Shown piece after piece: positions 10,978 to 24,176 of a stretch of DNA of 64,000 nucleotides. Each line of letters opens with the position of its first letter. The stretch's first letter is position 1. The stretch is from Podocnemis expansa (taxonomy: Eukaryota > Chordata > Testudines > Podocnemididae), in NCBI GenBank assembly GCA_007922195.1, contig ML682005.1, forward strand, positions 35,583,762 to 35,647,761, in the 5' to 3' direction. Made by a program: the position numbers and the translations under genes. The notes beneath the pieces are model-generated. The model was not told the DNA's origin and ran no database searches. It worked only from the letters and a program-made list of their open reading frames with translations.

Positions 10978-13442
10978 CCTTGTCTACATGAGACAGTGCT
11001 GATAACACAAGAGATGATCAAAAAGTGCTGTGATTACAACATTTGTGCCTGCCCACACAGCACTTATTGTATTGCCAAAGCATGTCCACAATTGGTGTTC
11101 TAGCATGAACAGTGAGAGAAGCGCTCTGGGGGCAGCTAGCTGGAGAGGAGTGCAGTGCATCATGAATGCATGTTCAATGTCCCATGATGCAGCAATTTCT
11201 GTACTATCATTCCAGAGTTTTTGACTTTATTTCACAGAAATGTTCCATGGCCCGTTTCCTGTGTGTCTGCCATCTCTGTCTTGGAAGGAAGGATCGTGTG
11301 CTGCTTTCCACTGTTGTCAGAGTTCTGAACACTATGTGGCTGGTGTGGTATGCCAGGCAGAGTGTGGTTGGGCACAATGTGTTCTTATCAGTGTCGTTCT
11401 GTGTCCAGCGCTGATATCAGTTTGGCTGTGTGTGTGAATGCATGCATGAATCTCTGAAAGTGTCCTCCCTCAGGACTACCCCTGGCTAAGATCTCTAAGT
11501 GGGGACTCCATTAGCCCAGTGATTTGGAACCTAGACGTACCCCGTGTGCAAGAAGAAAACTAAGACAACACTCATGATTGAGAAAACCAACATGACCATG
11601 GATCCTTGTAGAAATGAAGATGCCAGGCTAGGCTTTATTGCAGTGTAGCACTACAGCAAACAGCCTATATCAACAGACTTGTGGGCATCATTGGTGCTCT
11701 CAATGCAGCAGAACAGCTCAACTGACACCAGGATTCGCTGTCACCCTCTTCGGCTGCACAAAGTCTGGGCTCCAGGGCTCCTATTCTTATACCCTACTCA
11801 GACCTATGGACTTGGCCCTGTTTCAGGATCCAGGTTTACCTTGATTGGTTCACATAGCCCTTTTTATGCTGCCATCCATTAATCTGATAGGTCCATGCAT
11901 TACTGGACATCTCCATCTGTCAAGATGTCAGGTTTGACCGAAGCATTACCTTTACCTCCTTGGTGCTAGGCCAACCCAACACCTCCCACCTTTCAGGCAC
12001 TTTTCCATTTTACATACTTATTATTGCAATTCCATTTATTCCTTGCCAATTTCAGTGAAGTTGAACTTTCACAACCTGTCGCTTGTCAGTACCTTCAGTT
12101 CACGCTCACTGTTCATTCTGTTCAGGCCCCATGTTTTGGATTACTTTGTTAGGTCTTGAGCCAGCGCCTGGGCATTTCTACTTATCTTTCCTATTTTAAC
12201 CTTTTACTTCCTTCTACAGCTGGCCATGCAGTATATCATGAGCTCCCAATCAGAAAAGGAATCCAACATACATGATCTGCTGTGTGCCTTATAAACAACC
12301 AACATCAAATTACTGTTTGCATTCATGGGGCATCTGTATACAGTGCACCACTTCTTTGGGCACATGAGACAAGCACTGAATGGTGGGATCATGCTGTTAC
12401 ACAGATCTGGGAAGATGAGCAGTGACTGCAGAACTTCCATAATGGTGGCTTTGCACATTCTAAACTCTGTGTGGAGCTCACCCCTGTGGAGGTGGGGTCA
12501 CCACTGAGTATGGCTTTCCAGCTCCTTATAGAATTGGTAGGTCTTTGGCTGCATACCACAGCAATGGTTTGATTTGGCATCCTTGCGTCAGCTACTTAAT
12601 TTTTGCACGTCCCTACACAATGTGTCCCTTTCACAGTCCTTCTCCACCATTAAACAAGCCATTTAATGTATGTATCAAGGTTCCTTCAGTTGGAGCAGAA
12701 TTGGGATCACACAGCCTCCTCTCCTATAATGGTGATCAGGCATTTGGTGTGTGGAGCTGTCATGATCTGCTGGAAAAATGAGATGGGAGCTTTCCACAGC
12801 AACCAAGTAGGAAAGGGAACTTCAAAAATTCTTGTGACTTTAAATGGAGACGGGTGGACGTCTGCAGGGCAGCGGAGTTCAAACTCATGTATAGAGCAGT
12901 CAGGAGAGGCATTGTGAGTGTAGCAGGTTGCCACAGTTGGCTCCTACTGAGGCATAATTAATGGAGAAAGGGAGCCAACTGGGCAGGCTGGTTAATGAGC
13001 TGGAATGAGGACAGGATGCAGAGCCTGAGAGGTCAATAAAAGCTCCCAGGAAGCAGCAGCTGGGGGAAGAGAGAAATCACAGAGTGGGGGACACCCTAGA
13101 GAGAGGACTGAGTAACCTACTGCTTCTGGGCAAGAATGGAGGATGTAGGGGTTGAACAGACTGTTGTAAACAGTTTGTGATGGGCAGTACACTCTAAATA
13201 AAGTGCATGGATTAAGCATAAGAGTGGTTGTGGATATGGGCTGTAGGGCTGAGGGCCTGAAGAGCAGTGGTGGGCTCTAAGCCTGGACTGCTACAGTGAG
13301 ATACATCCTGGAGGCCATTTCCTGAAATATAATTAAGCACAGTATCTACATTGCTGCTTTGTCACGAACAGTTTGGCACAAAAAGCTATTTTGGTGCAGA
13401 AAGATTACTTCAGTCAACAAAAGTCTAATGTAGACCAGACTT
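10978..13442. mobile_element. Probable decayed DNA transposon, family uncertain
   Basis: The interval opens with CCTTGTCTACATGAGAC and closes with the roughly complementary GTCTAATGTAGACCAGAC. These ends resemble other TGTCTACA-ended elements here. The middle (about 12,190-12,660) has broken open frames on both strands that may be transposase debris. I do not recognise the family. Part of the right half (about 13,010-13,300) looks LTR-like and may be a separate insertion. Confidence 0.4.
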
Positions 13443-14117
13443 GACAGTTTCAGATCCATAATAGAACATTCATGTTAATTCTGTGCATAGGGCTCAAAAC
13501 TGCAAGGTCGCTGCATATTTTGGCCCCAATCCAGAAAAACCCATAAGCTTGTGCTTAACTTTAAGCACACAGGCATTTCCATTGACTTCGACTTTGCTCA
13601 CAATTGAAATTCAGCCAGATGAAAGTATCTCTTTAACAGCCCACAGCAATGCTGCAGCACATCAAGCAAGAGGTGAAGATAAATACTGGGCAAAAATGTA
13701 AGCTCTGCCTTCTGGACATGTAGGAGCACACACTTGAGCAATCCAGGCTTGCCAGTGCCCAAAAATTTTTAAACCTCCTGGACTGAGACGTGCTCAGTGG
13801 GTGAATCACACACACACACACACACACACCCTGCAACTGAAATAAGGTGAACTGGATGAATAGAACTGAACCAGGGTAACTGTGTCTGCACAAGAGACTT
13901 CCAGTGGCACAGCTGTCAGTCACAGTCATACCTCTTCATTAGAGTGTCCAGATAGCAATGTGAAAAATCAGGCCTGGAATGGGAGGGCAATAGCCAACTG
14001 TTTAAGGAAAAAAACCCCAAATATCAGGACTGGTCCTATAAGATGGGACATTTGGTCACCCTACTCTTCATACCAGTGACCAATACAACTATGCCAGCAG
14101 AAGTTTATAGTGTAGAT
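13443..14117. other. Intergenic with an old interspersed repeat and a CA run
   Basis: About 13,524-13,620 carries the same old 'CCCAATCC...AAGCTTGTGCTTAACTTTAAGCAC' type of repeat as 5.7 kb. No gene is visible. Confidence 0.4.
13807..13829. repeat. (CA)n microsatellite
   Basis: Uninterrupted CA dinucleotides, about 11 units. Confidence 0.95.
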
Positions 14118-14511
14118 GTGGTCCGGGGACCCCCAGGAGTCCGTGGACATATTGCAGGGGGTCCGCAGAGCCTCTCCTTACTGGGGCCGGAATCCAGCTG
14201 TAGTCCTGATGCATCCCCGCCAGGGCTGCCTTTCTCCTCCTGTGGCTGGATCCTAGCAAGGGGATAGGGCTGTGTTAGCTCCCCAGCAAGGGCAAGGGCA
14301 AGGGCACGGGGCCGGAGCTGCTGCTGCTCAGCTCCCCAGCAGTGCGGGGCATGCTGGTGGCAGTACTGCTTGCCAGATGTCCCAATGGTGCCACCATAGT
14401 GATGCGGGCCAGAGTCTGCCCATGCGGGCCAGATTACATAATCAGCCAGGGAGGCCGCAAAAAAATTTGTTAAAAAGGGGTCCCCAACCTGAAAAAGGTT
14501 GGGAACCACTG
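14118..14511. mobile_element. hAT-type MITE (394 bp)
   Basis: The right end GGTTGGGAACCACTG is a standard hAT terminus of this genome. The left end GTGGTCCGGGGACCCCC is more diverged. Flanks GTGTAGAT (14,110-14,117) and GTGGAGAT (14,512-14,519) match at 7 of 8 positions, as expected for the 8-bp hAT target duplication. Confidence 0.75.
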
Positions 14512-14548
14512 GTGGAGATCTTGCATAGACAGCACAGGATTCTTCTCT

Positions 14549-15049
14549 AGTCCTTGTCTATATGAGAAAGTTGAACTGATTTAGCTACTTCAGTGCAGTT
14601 AGTCCTCTCTACACTAGATAGGTTTTTGCTAATAGGGCTACATCACCAGATTCTCCTAGTGAAGACACAGCTTACTCTGGAAGAAGATTACTTTTGCCAA
14701 TATACCTATACCAGTTCTGTAAGCAAAATAAATTATACTGGCAAAATGACTTTTTTGGCAATATAACTGTACTTATATGAAGGCTTTTTGCCAGCATAGC
14801 TATGTCAGTTAAGGATGTGATTTTTCTGCACCACATTAACTGATACAGCACTATGCTGGAAAATGGTTAAGTGTTGACCAGGCCAGTACTTCTAGTGTGG
14901 ATGCAGTTACAACAAAATAAAGGTGCTTTATACCAGTATAACTGCCTTCACATTGGGACTTATATCAATATAATTATACTCGTAAAAGAAATTCACCTCT
15001 CGCAACCAACACGATTATACTAGGGGGACTTTCAAGTATAGACTAGTCT
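14549..15049. mobile_element. Foldback MITE with AGTCTATA-type ends
   Basis: The left end AGTCCTTGTCTATATGAGAA and the right end, which reads AGACTAGTCTATACTTGAAA on the other strand, are imperfect complements. The interior is AT-rich with several repeated 'ATACCAGTATAACT' type motifs. It has no coding capacity. The superfamily is not certain. Confidence 0.6.
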
Positions 15050-18000
15050 TAAGTTATAACAGCCTTACCCAGAAAGGCCCAATACATCTCAGCCTTGCTC
15101 CTATCATGATAACTACACCAGGATTTGCTATAAGCCACCTGAATATCCTAGGCATGGGATTGTTCTCCCAGGTCACTTAAGGGTCTTTTATAGCCTCTCT
15201 AGGATGATGTAGCAATATACAGTGGCCATATTGGGAGGAAGAACCCCAACTGTGTCCCATTAAAAAGAGAGAGCTTTAGTAGACAGAATGTAGTTATCCA
15301 AATAGGAATTTGCCTATCATATGAACACTAGCAAACTTATTCTGAAAAGCACCAGCAAATGGATTTTGTCCCACATCCAAAAGATGAGCATAAAAAAAAG
15401 TGTAACTTTGTCAGATTCTTATAATCTTGGCAGCTCTACATGTGACCAGTTTTAAATAGCAGCTATCTGTCAAAAGCAAATACATTTTTTATTTTCCAAA
15501 ATTTAACTCCATTATTAAGTTGAAGTTTTCCTGCTTTCATTTTTAACTTTGGCTTGTCAACAATTCACAAAACTCAATGACTCTACCGCTAAACCAGCAA
15601 GCTAACACAGATTTATAGATAACATTCATTGCTTTTTTGTGACAGCTTTGATCCCTGAACTTTTGACAACAGAAAAAACCACATTGACAAAAATCAAAGC
15701 AATATTTTTGCCTCAAAAGTAGTGTTCATAATGTTGTGGTTTGAAATATTCTTTACAATATATAAATATACTTTCCATCTTTCTTTCATAACAAACATAA
15801 ACTCAGGTCCCAAACATTCCGTCACTAAAAACATACTATGGCATTTTTTGCCAGACTAGAGATATGAAAAGTCTTGGCCATATTCAAACACTACATGCTT
15901 CCTAGCTAAAACTCTCTTAGTTAGTTATAGCATTCTTGACTTCTCCTCTTAAATTTTTTTTTAAAGACATTTATTACTCTACTAATGCTGAATAGCTTCA
16001 TGACTACACAAGAAATCCCTACAGAATACAGGATTTACAAAGTGCCTGTGATTCTTCAGGATGTGAGGCACAATATAAATACAGCGCTATACTTTTAAGT
16101 CAACATATTAAGATGTACCAGATTCATCTCCACAACTGAAGACCACAAAACAGAAACATACTAGCCAGTGACTTTCAACCTATCTACATGCACTCTCCTG
16201 CCAATTGTCTTAGCTCTGATTTAGAGGGACCATGTTTTACAGTTGAAAGGTGAGTTCATTTTCCAAGCCTATTCAACCCTTAGCCCCTCTTCCAACAAAG
16301 GTGCTAATCAGCACCAACCAGTATGATGGTGGAGTCTACAGATACATGTTGACTAGGAACTGATGAGAGATTAGCAACTGATTGTATATAGTCTACTAAT
16401 CAGTAATGGGTTTATAGGAGCACATTGTATGGTACCTCTTCAAAAGAACTGTTATCCGGCCTCCAGGTTTGGAGATACAAATTCTGCTTGTAAGACGTAT
16501 GGTCATATTTGTGTGTTCCAAAATAAACCACTTTTACAAAATGCCACACACAATCAAGTAGCTAGAGAAGAATATATTCGTATTTGCATATAAAAGTCAT
16601 CTGTGGATGTAACATTCTGGCACAAATCTTTCTGGTTCAAATTGTGCCCTTGAAAAAGAAGACACTTTTTAATAGCTGTGCGTCCTCCTATATGTTCTTT
16701 CCTTGATAGCAATAAAAAAAAAAAAAATCAGTTGAAGTGAAATCAATTTTCACTACACAGACACCCTATTTCAAACAAAATGAATGAATTAACTTCAGGC
16801 TGCTATAATGTTCTGGGTGCAGTTTCCACTATAAGACATGGTTTTGGTTAAATGCTTCAATAAATTTAATATAGCAGGGGAAGCCTCATAATTGGCAGGG
16901 TCATAACTAGAGACCATTCTGGATCCTTTCTTTGTTTTCACTGAGATCAGCACAACCATATGATAGAAGAAAAACCTATTTTTGATAGTTTCCAAACAAA
17001 ACAAAAAAATCCTGATTCTAACATATAGTTTAGACTGATCAATTAAACAGCGTCTTAGAACATGTAAGTTACCCTGGCTTACTGAGACATCCATTAATTA
17101 TTAGTGTTATTGAAGATTCCAAATATCCCAATCAAGATTACAGTAAAGTCTCTGTACTAAGAGGTAATAAATAAACACGCAAAGGCACAGGCCTTATCCC
17201 ACAGGGCCTACGTCTTTTTCTTCTTTTTAAAGCACTAAATATAAAGGTAAATGAATCCTTGATGTATATTGATTTCTTTTGATTAACAGTGTCACTGGGA
17301 CACATTAATCACATAAATCAACATATGAAACAGCACTGTAATTATAGCTTAGTTATGATAAATAAAGAATTCATGATCATCTTTAATACAGAACAATTAT
17401 TATTCAGATTAGTGGCTGGAGCTTCAAAAAAATAAGAGTATTTTAAATGCAGTACATAATGAGTTATTGTTGATCATTGGATTTGATTGAAGGGATTAGC
17501 ACATACATGACTGTAGTACATCTGGCATTATATTCTTTTTGCTGGAGAGGGAATAGAAATGAACTCGCAATGGCAACACTAATATCAAAACCATTAGCAC
17601 CCACCTCCCCCTTCCCAGACTTCGGAAGAATTCAGACTTAAGCTGAACTATACAATTCAGGCCTGTTGCTGCAGAGGGCAGTACCGAAACAAAGACAAAA
17701 AAAATCCTGAATTCAAAGAACAGAACCAGATTCATGGCTCAAGCCCATGAGATCAGCAATGGCTTTCTTGTAATATGTGGTGTTCTGTACATGGTATCTG
17801 TAAACTCAGTTTTTCAATTGATTTCAGTTTTGAGTTTTCAGCAGAGCTCTGCAGTCAAGGGTTTTTGGCTAATAAACTTTTTTCAGGCAAAGCTGAGAGG
17901 AACCAATTATGGGGTGACTTTTTACAAGGCATAGCTCTAGCAGGATTTGGACTGCATGAACTAGCAACTAGCCTGTTCTGCTCATTAACCAGATATAACT

Positions 18001-19385
18001 ATGCAGTGATTTGGGTACTACAGCGGGAAAAAATAGTCTAAGGAAAGAGGGCTGTCCAGTTATAGCACAGAGGGACATTTTGTGTCTAAAGAAAAGCCAA
18101 CAGACCATTTTGTTTAAGCTCCAAATTGCAGCATATTTTTACACTGGTATATTTTCTTCTAATCACTTGTTTTCATTATATGCTGACATTTAACCATTTT
18201 TAGTTGACAGCTCAAGGCCTTTAAAGACGACATGTTATTTAGCAGAAATATTCAGGCCTATATTACCCCTTAATGAGGGCCACATTGTACTGTAGTAATG
18301 GCGCGCTAGGACCCTAAATATGTCATAGCTTGTTACAGGATCACCCTTATATAAACAGATTTTCAGCTGACATAAAATCAGTATAACTATCCTTGAACTA
18401 CATGTTATATGGGAGATGGGGGTGGGGGGGCAGAGCGATTCAAGTTCCTCTGCATTCCTTCAGTGCCTGAGAGTTACTCCTCATGCAGCCACTGGGCCTC
18501 ATCAGTATTTAAAGCAGTCTCTAGCCAAGCACAAAGAGCATTAAGGTGGCTTAAAGGTAGCTTCAGGCACACCCCTTCTGAGCTGTACTGTGCATTGCTT
18601 GAGATCAGGGGGCTTTAGCTCTCTATTTGTGAAGCCATGAAAATGTTCTCTGAAGTCACAGAAATTCTTTTCTACCAGTTATCAAAAATGATAGATGTGC
18701 AAAAAAACAAATTTTGTTCTGAAAAATGAACATGGAGCTTCAGACAAGAAGTGATATAGACCAGATTTAATTGTCCAGGTGCTCCCAGAGCAAGTAAGTA
18801 CATTATAACTCGTTTCTCAAGAAGCAGCTTTGCTACAGCCCCTTTGATGAAAAGTTAGGTCTGCAGTTTGAACTAGCTAAAAACACACACGACTGAGTAC
18901 CAACTTCCCTTTATTACTAGGAATTTATTTATTCATGTTCTGTTTTTTCTTAAGGTTCATGCATATTTTATTCCGAAATGCAATTTAATTGTGACAAGAC
19001 TCCAGACAATGGTGTTGGGATTTTAGATTTACTCCATTTATAAATAAAGATTTTTTTACTAATGATAAGCCACACAAAGTTTTCAGAGTTCCAACAGCTC
19101 CTACCTTCCAGCCCCATCTCCACCCCCACAATGGTTCTATAGGACAGATTCTAGTCCATTTGCGTTAGACTGCAGAAACCAGACTCTAGTCCATTAGGGT
19201 TTTTCGGGTGTACCTGACGGTGTAATTTGGCCCAGACACTATTACTGCTGATTACATGTGAAAAACAATTAGTCTTAAATTACAAAATATTGGTTTAGTT
19301 TGAAGCAATGGCAGGAAGTTGTCTTTTTCATCTGCACCGCTTACTTTCCTGCGCACTCTAATGACCTCTTCCTTATTTTTCTAAG
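15050..19385. other. Intergenic, no supportable feature
   Basis: 4.3 kb of AT-rich DNA. Only short random open frames occur. No splice-bordered exon, RNA gene or recognisable transposon terminus was found. Confidence 0.45.
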
Positions 19386-19545
19386 TTCCAAAGGGGCAGT
19401 GTTACTCTAGTAAAGCAAAAAAAGCAGGAGTCTTGTGATACTTAAAAACTAACAGATTTATTTATTGCATTAGCTTAAAGCTCATGCAATAAATAAATCT
19501 GTTAGTCTTTAAGTGCCACAAGACTCCTTGCTTTTTTTTGCTTAT
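19386..19545. mobile_element. Penelope-like element termini arranged as a hairpin
   Basis: The left arm (about 19,411-19,470) reads the Penelope terminus antisense, and the right arm (about 19,484-19,543) reads it sense. The shared text is 'TTTATTTATTGCAT...CTCATGCAATAAATAAA'. The arms are nearly complementary over about 60 bp with a 13-bp loop. The piece lacks the protein-coding part. Identity rests on matching the long GIY-YIG-bearing copy at 44,973-46,890. Confidence 0.8.
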
Positions 19546-19572
19546 TTTTCTAATCTGTTTCCAAGGTACACT

Positions 19573-19660
19573 CTAGTTTAAGAAATCCTGTGGCACTTTT
19601 AAAGTAACATTTATCAAATTTTATTTAAATTTGTTAGTCATTAAAAGTGCCACTTTTGCC
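19573..19660. mobile_element. Second small Penelope-terminus hairpin
   Basis: 'CCTGTGGCACTTTTAAAGTAAC' is followed by 'TTTGTTAGTCATTAAAAGTGCC', the same terminal text in antisense and then sense. It lies about 30 bp from the previous hairpin and is more decayed. Confidence 0.65.
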
Positions 19661-22600
19661 AAAACAAAATATAGCTACCCCCATTGAATCTAGTTTAAGA
19701 GGAAGTTACCCTCCCCAGCTATAGAAATGTGCCCAATTCAGTTCAAACAACACAGGACCAAATTCAGCATTCACAAAAGCAGGTATCTTTGTAAGAGATT
19801 CACTGAGGTCACTGGAATCATGCCTGCTTTGTCGAAAGCACTCGGTCAAGCTGAGGTCTTGATTAGCCCCATTCAAAAAGGTAGCAACCAACTGGAGACA
19901 GAACAATTCCCATTGACTTGGTTGGACTACTCCAGTGAGTTCTGTGGTGCTGTTTACTTACACCAATGCCCACCCTAATTTTGCCATGTACCACCTTTCT
20001 CCCCGCACAGGTTTGCATCTTCTAATTTCCTCACTGCAGACAAAACAAATTTGAGCTTTTGAGTTACACTGTCTGCATCAATAAAGTGAAACTACCTGGC
20101 TCAGGCAAAGAAATGACACAACAGGGGACAACATTAAGTCTGAAGGCAAGGACCATTATTATTCCAGGCACGGTTTCTAATGATGAACTCTGTGTTTTAT
20201 TGTTTAGGTGTCCATGGAGATTAGCAGCTCTAATCTACTTATGTTCCCCCAGCTCTAGAAAAAAAGTTCAGACAGATGAAGATACTCACAAGTCTAGCTG
20301 CTAAATGGAGGATTAAAAACAGATCTGGCCAGTGCTCAGTGAACAGAAAATTCATTATTATATTTCTATTGTGAACCACATACCTAATACTCCTCATGAA
20401 TTAAAATCATTTAGCTGTTTCATCAACAGAAGGAGAGGGTTATACAATGCTTGAATATATAATACAAGAGGAAAAAAAGACTAAGGTATGAAAGAGAAGA
20501 GATCAGTTAATTCAAGAGTCTTATGACTGGCCTATTTCTGCAGTGCTCAGAAATACATTGTTTTGCTTCAGGTCTTCTGTTGTGTTGTCTAAGGAATCTA
20601 GGAGCAAGGGTACCACCCCTTCACTCTTGCTAAGTTGCTTCTCAAACTCTTAATTCAAGGTTCAGCTCCCCATAATACACCACCTCATTTTCACATGACT
20701 CCCAACTTAATCTTCAACTCTAATCCTTGACACCACACAGTCAAAAATTCTGTGAACTGGAAAGCAGTGTCCTTGTCACACCCAAAATGTGAATGCAGGA
20801 AGGCATTTTAAAGCATTCAGACAATGACAGTATTTTACCCCCTTAAGTTTTTCCTGCACTATGGTATAATCACCTTTTTCAAAACTCTTGACCTACAGTC
20901 CCACTCCAATCTATTTTATTGGCCTTTGATCTGTCTGGAGAAAAACTAGAGTAAAATCTCAAAAGGCTGAATCTCTAGAGGAAATAGGACTCTAATTAAT
21001 GGCAAAGAAAGAGAAAACGTGCATAGGAGACAAAAGGTGTTTAATGAGAATTTCAACATGCCAGATGGCAAGGAAAGAAAATTTGAAGATGAAAGGGTAA
21101 AGGACAGCTCAGCAGACTCATCTTTTATTAGAACTCTACTTCTTAATAGGGACAATTTATGCTCAATACTACAAATACCTGGTGCTCTAGCATAACAGTG
21201 CTAAATTTAAGGTGCAAATAGTTAAAATAAGTCAAAATTCAATGTAACCATTTCTGTTTGTCCTAAGCTTTCTGAAATCCTTTGATTTAGTTTGTGTGAA
21301 GTGTGACTTAACTTCCCCTTCCTTCCCATAGTACTCAGCTCAGACTACTTATTTTAGTTAGTAGGAATATCTGGCACTTAAAAAGCTGATTTCTTAATTT
21401 AGTCTCCCTACAAAAGATTTTAAAAAGCCTCTACAGAGTACACCACATTCCCTTTAAAACTGAAACCCAAAAACACTGAATGAATTTGAATTTCTGAAGG
21501 GTTTTTTTTTTTTTTTTTTTTTTTGGTGTGGTGCAGGGGAGAGAGGTTGACAAAGATCTATTTTTAATTAGTTTAAATTGGGTACCACAAAGGTAACAAG
21601 ATTTCAAATAAAAGAGTTATTAGCACATAATTCATATGCACAGCTCAGCAGTGTTGAGAGCCATTGACAGTCACTCTTGCCCAGACCATCCCCCTTGGAT
21701 CCATTAAAGAATCTCCCCAGTTGTTCAGGACCATGCCCTCAATTGCCCTCTATGGTAAGAGGCTAGAAACTTAGGAAATGGGCATTAGCCAACTGTTGCT
21801 TATTTGAAAATACAGCCTCAGCCTACATTACCTCTTCTGTAGAACTAATCTGGGAGCTACCCTTCAGAGCATTACTCCAAGCCAGCTGAACTGCTAGGAA
21901 GGTGAATTCCAGCCGCCAGTCTGTTGGGAGTCATCCCTCCCATAGCTCTTCTGAGTCAGTAATCCTGCTGGTCAAACTGCTTGCAGGGAAGTTGATTGGT
22001 CCCTCCTCAGTACTCTAGTCCTTGCTCCCAGGCCTCTCTGGGGGCTGCAGAGACACCCAGGCAGCATTCAGTGGGAAGACAGTGAATGGAAGCTGACCCC
22101 AAAACTTCCCCACAGGGGCAGAAACAAGAGATAAATGAGAGATATTGGAGCACTGTACTGCTTTGCAACAACCAGGCTCTGGTGTCTTTCCTAAGAAACT
22201 TACCATTTGTGTCACACTTGAAGTGCACAAAAATAAATAAAAACCAACCAATCAAAAACACCTTCACTGAACAGCCCATTTTAAAAAAGTTAAGATTTGC
22301 AAATTTTCATTTTAACATCTCAACAGCCCTGGACACTGATGTCCTAATTATCCTCAGAGCAGGTGCACATGGGCATTTTCCTGCCTATGTGACTCAGCCT
22401 AGAGGAGGAGAGCCCAAGTCTCGCATTAGATGGTAGTTCACTATAAAGCTTCTCTAAATGCAGTCATTCTACTGAGACAGCCACCAAGAGAGCTCGGTAG
22501 GCAGTTTATGTACCCCTGTGCATCTAAGTCCCTTTAACAGAACCAACAGTTAGGACATAGGGTGGATAGCAGAGTTTTCCCCACAGTGCAACAGGGTCAT

Positions 22601-24074
22601 AGGGCTTGAGTGCACACAAAGTACGAGTAGGCGGCTAGGCACTCTTGGATAGAGTTACTCTGATTCAGGTCTGTGAAGTGCAGAGTCCTAGGTTCAAGCA
22701 CAGGTCAGAGAATCCTTAGCCTACGTTAACCACTGTGGGCATATGTCAGCTGACTCACGTCCCACTAACCTTAGGATTACAATGCTGTATAAACATATCC
22801 ACAGAAAAATCCATCTGATGCCTGAATATATCAGAGAGAGAGAAAATCTGATCTTATCAGGATGTCAGAATCTACACTAGATTGTGCTAAATTTTATTCA
22901 TGAATACTGTACATACAAATATTTAGAAGAAACATTGGTAGCAGAAATCTTAAAAAATTGTCCTAGAAAATGCAAAGAGCAAGATCCCTCTCCCAGTTAT
23001 ATCACGGTAAATACAAGTTGTATATTACCTCTTTTTCTTAGTACCAAGAAGGAGCACAGTCAACTCAGTAGTTAAACTGATTATCTAAATCTGCACTCAC
23101 TCTGTACCATAGCTTTAAGCTTAAGATTGCATAAAGGTTTGACTCAAGTTGCAGAACAAATTAGTCACATCTGTACAGAGCACTGTTCGATAAAAGCCAT
23201 ATTTTATTCCACTTCAAAAAATTACCTGTTGTGGAATTTATACAGAATACTTTCCTATAAGAGGCAGAAACAATAAAAGGGGTTCTTTTTGCAAGACAGG
23301 TAGGGAAAAATCATGACATCTTAGCCTAACATTATCCTAAGTTTAATTTTTATTGTGCTTCAGTGATGGTTTTCTGATGAGCAACTGAATTAAGAAAACG
23401 AGTTGTTGGTTTTTTTTTTAAATGATAGCACCTTGCACCAATCCTAGGTATCAAAATATCAGGAAGGTCTTTGGAGTAGGCCATTATATAGCCTGAGATA
23501 TCACTCCAAACATTGTATAGGCTATGTTTACATCCTTTATAGACTCAGAGCTGATACCATAGAACTGTATTTTATTTTTAAATAGAGAATAAGTTGGAAT
23601 TAGTTTCTTCATGTCTCAAGAAAAAACAAATAATTAAAATTGCTAGACTGAAAGCAAAGAACACAAGATGAGGGGTAAAAAAGTTAAACTAACAGTGTTT
23701 TCATGAACACTTGCCCACCAGTTTTCACAGTCATTTAGTGCTAAAGAATTCATAATGAACTCATACAGAGCCTTAAACAGTAAAGAAGCACTGTTACAAG
23801 TTTCAGGCTGGTACATGGTATCCATTCTAATACAGAAATGAGCAAGTTATTTCAAATGGTTCATTATGGAATCAAACAGTCTTATGCAAAAGAAAAAAGC
23901 TACTACCTTTAGTACTTAAACAGTGAGTAAAAGGTAGCATTAAGAAGGAAGTGCACCACAGAAAGTTTTCTGGAACAGTTCAGTTTTAAAATTTTTTTTC
24001 ACATATTAGGCTTTTGTCAGAAAGTGTAGTGGGTTAAGATGCCTTCTGTTTTCTTTCCCAAGTTAGTTTCTCCT
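19661..24074. other. Intergenic downstream of CYB5A
   Basis: No second gene is visible. 19,740-19,980 resembles an old 'GACCAAATTCAGC...' reptile repeat, and 22,670-22,740 weakly resembles the 3' part of a MIR/CORE SINE. The region probably includes some of the CYB5A 3' UTR (below 24,098), whose end I cannot fix. Confidence 0.4.
21502..21524. repeat. Poly-T run (23 bp)
   Basis: Homopolymer T tract; no attached retroposon body was recognised. Confidence 0.9.
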
Positions 24075-24080
24075 TTTATT
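24075..24080 (-). terminator. Candidate proximal polyadenylation signal of CYB5A
   Basis: AATAAA on the minus strand, only about 18 bases after the stop codon. Such a short 3' UTR would be unusual, so a more distal signal is likely the main one. Confidence 0.25.
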
Positions 24081-24097
24081 CATTTTCAGTAGAATGC

Positions 24098-24176
24098 TTA
24101 CTCCGACATGTAGAAATGATACATCAGGGCCACAACAGTTGCCGCTATTGCTGGGATCACCCAGTTGGTCCACCAG
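24098..24176 (-). CDS. CYB5A: CYB5A coding exon 5 (tail anchor and stop)
   Basis: Encodes the end of Ser110 and then [10 protein letters not shown] through the hydrophobic anchor to 'YHFYMSE' and TAA (24,100-24,098). This is the C-terminal segment inserted post-translationally in the ER membrane. Acceptor TTCCTTCTAG. The last residues differ slightly from the human ending. Confidence 0.96.

Noticed and set aside
12200..12660. Candidate protein-coding exon of a host gene
   Set aside because: Frames on both strands are short and broken, there are no consensus splice borders, and it sits between transposon-like ends.
22670..22740. tRNA-like or MIR-like text with 'CTAGGTTCAAGCACAGG'
   Set aside because: A B-box-like word alone is not enough; no A box at the right distance and no cloverleaf.
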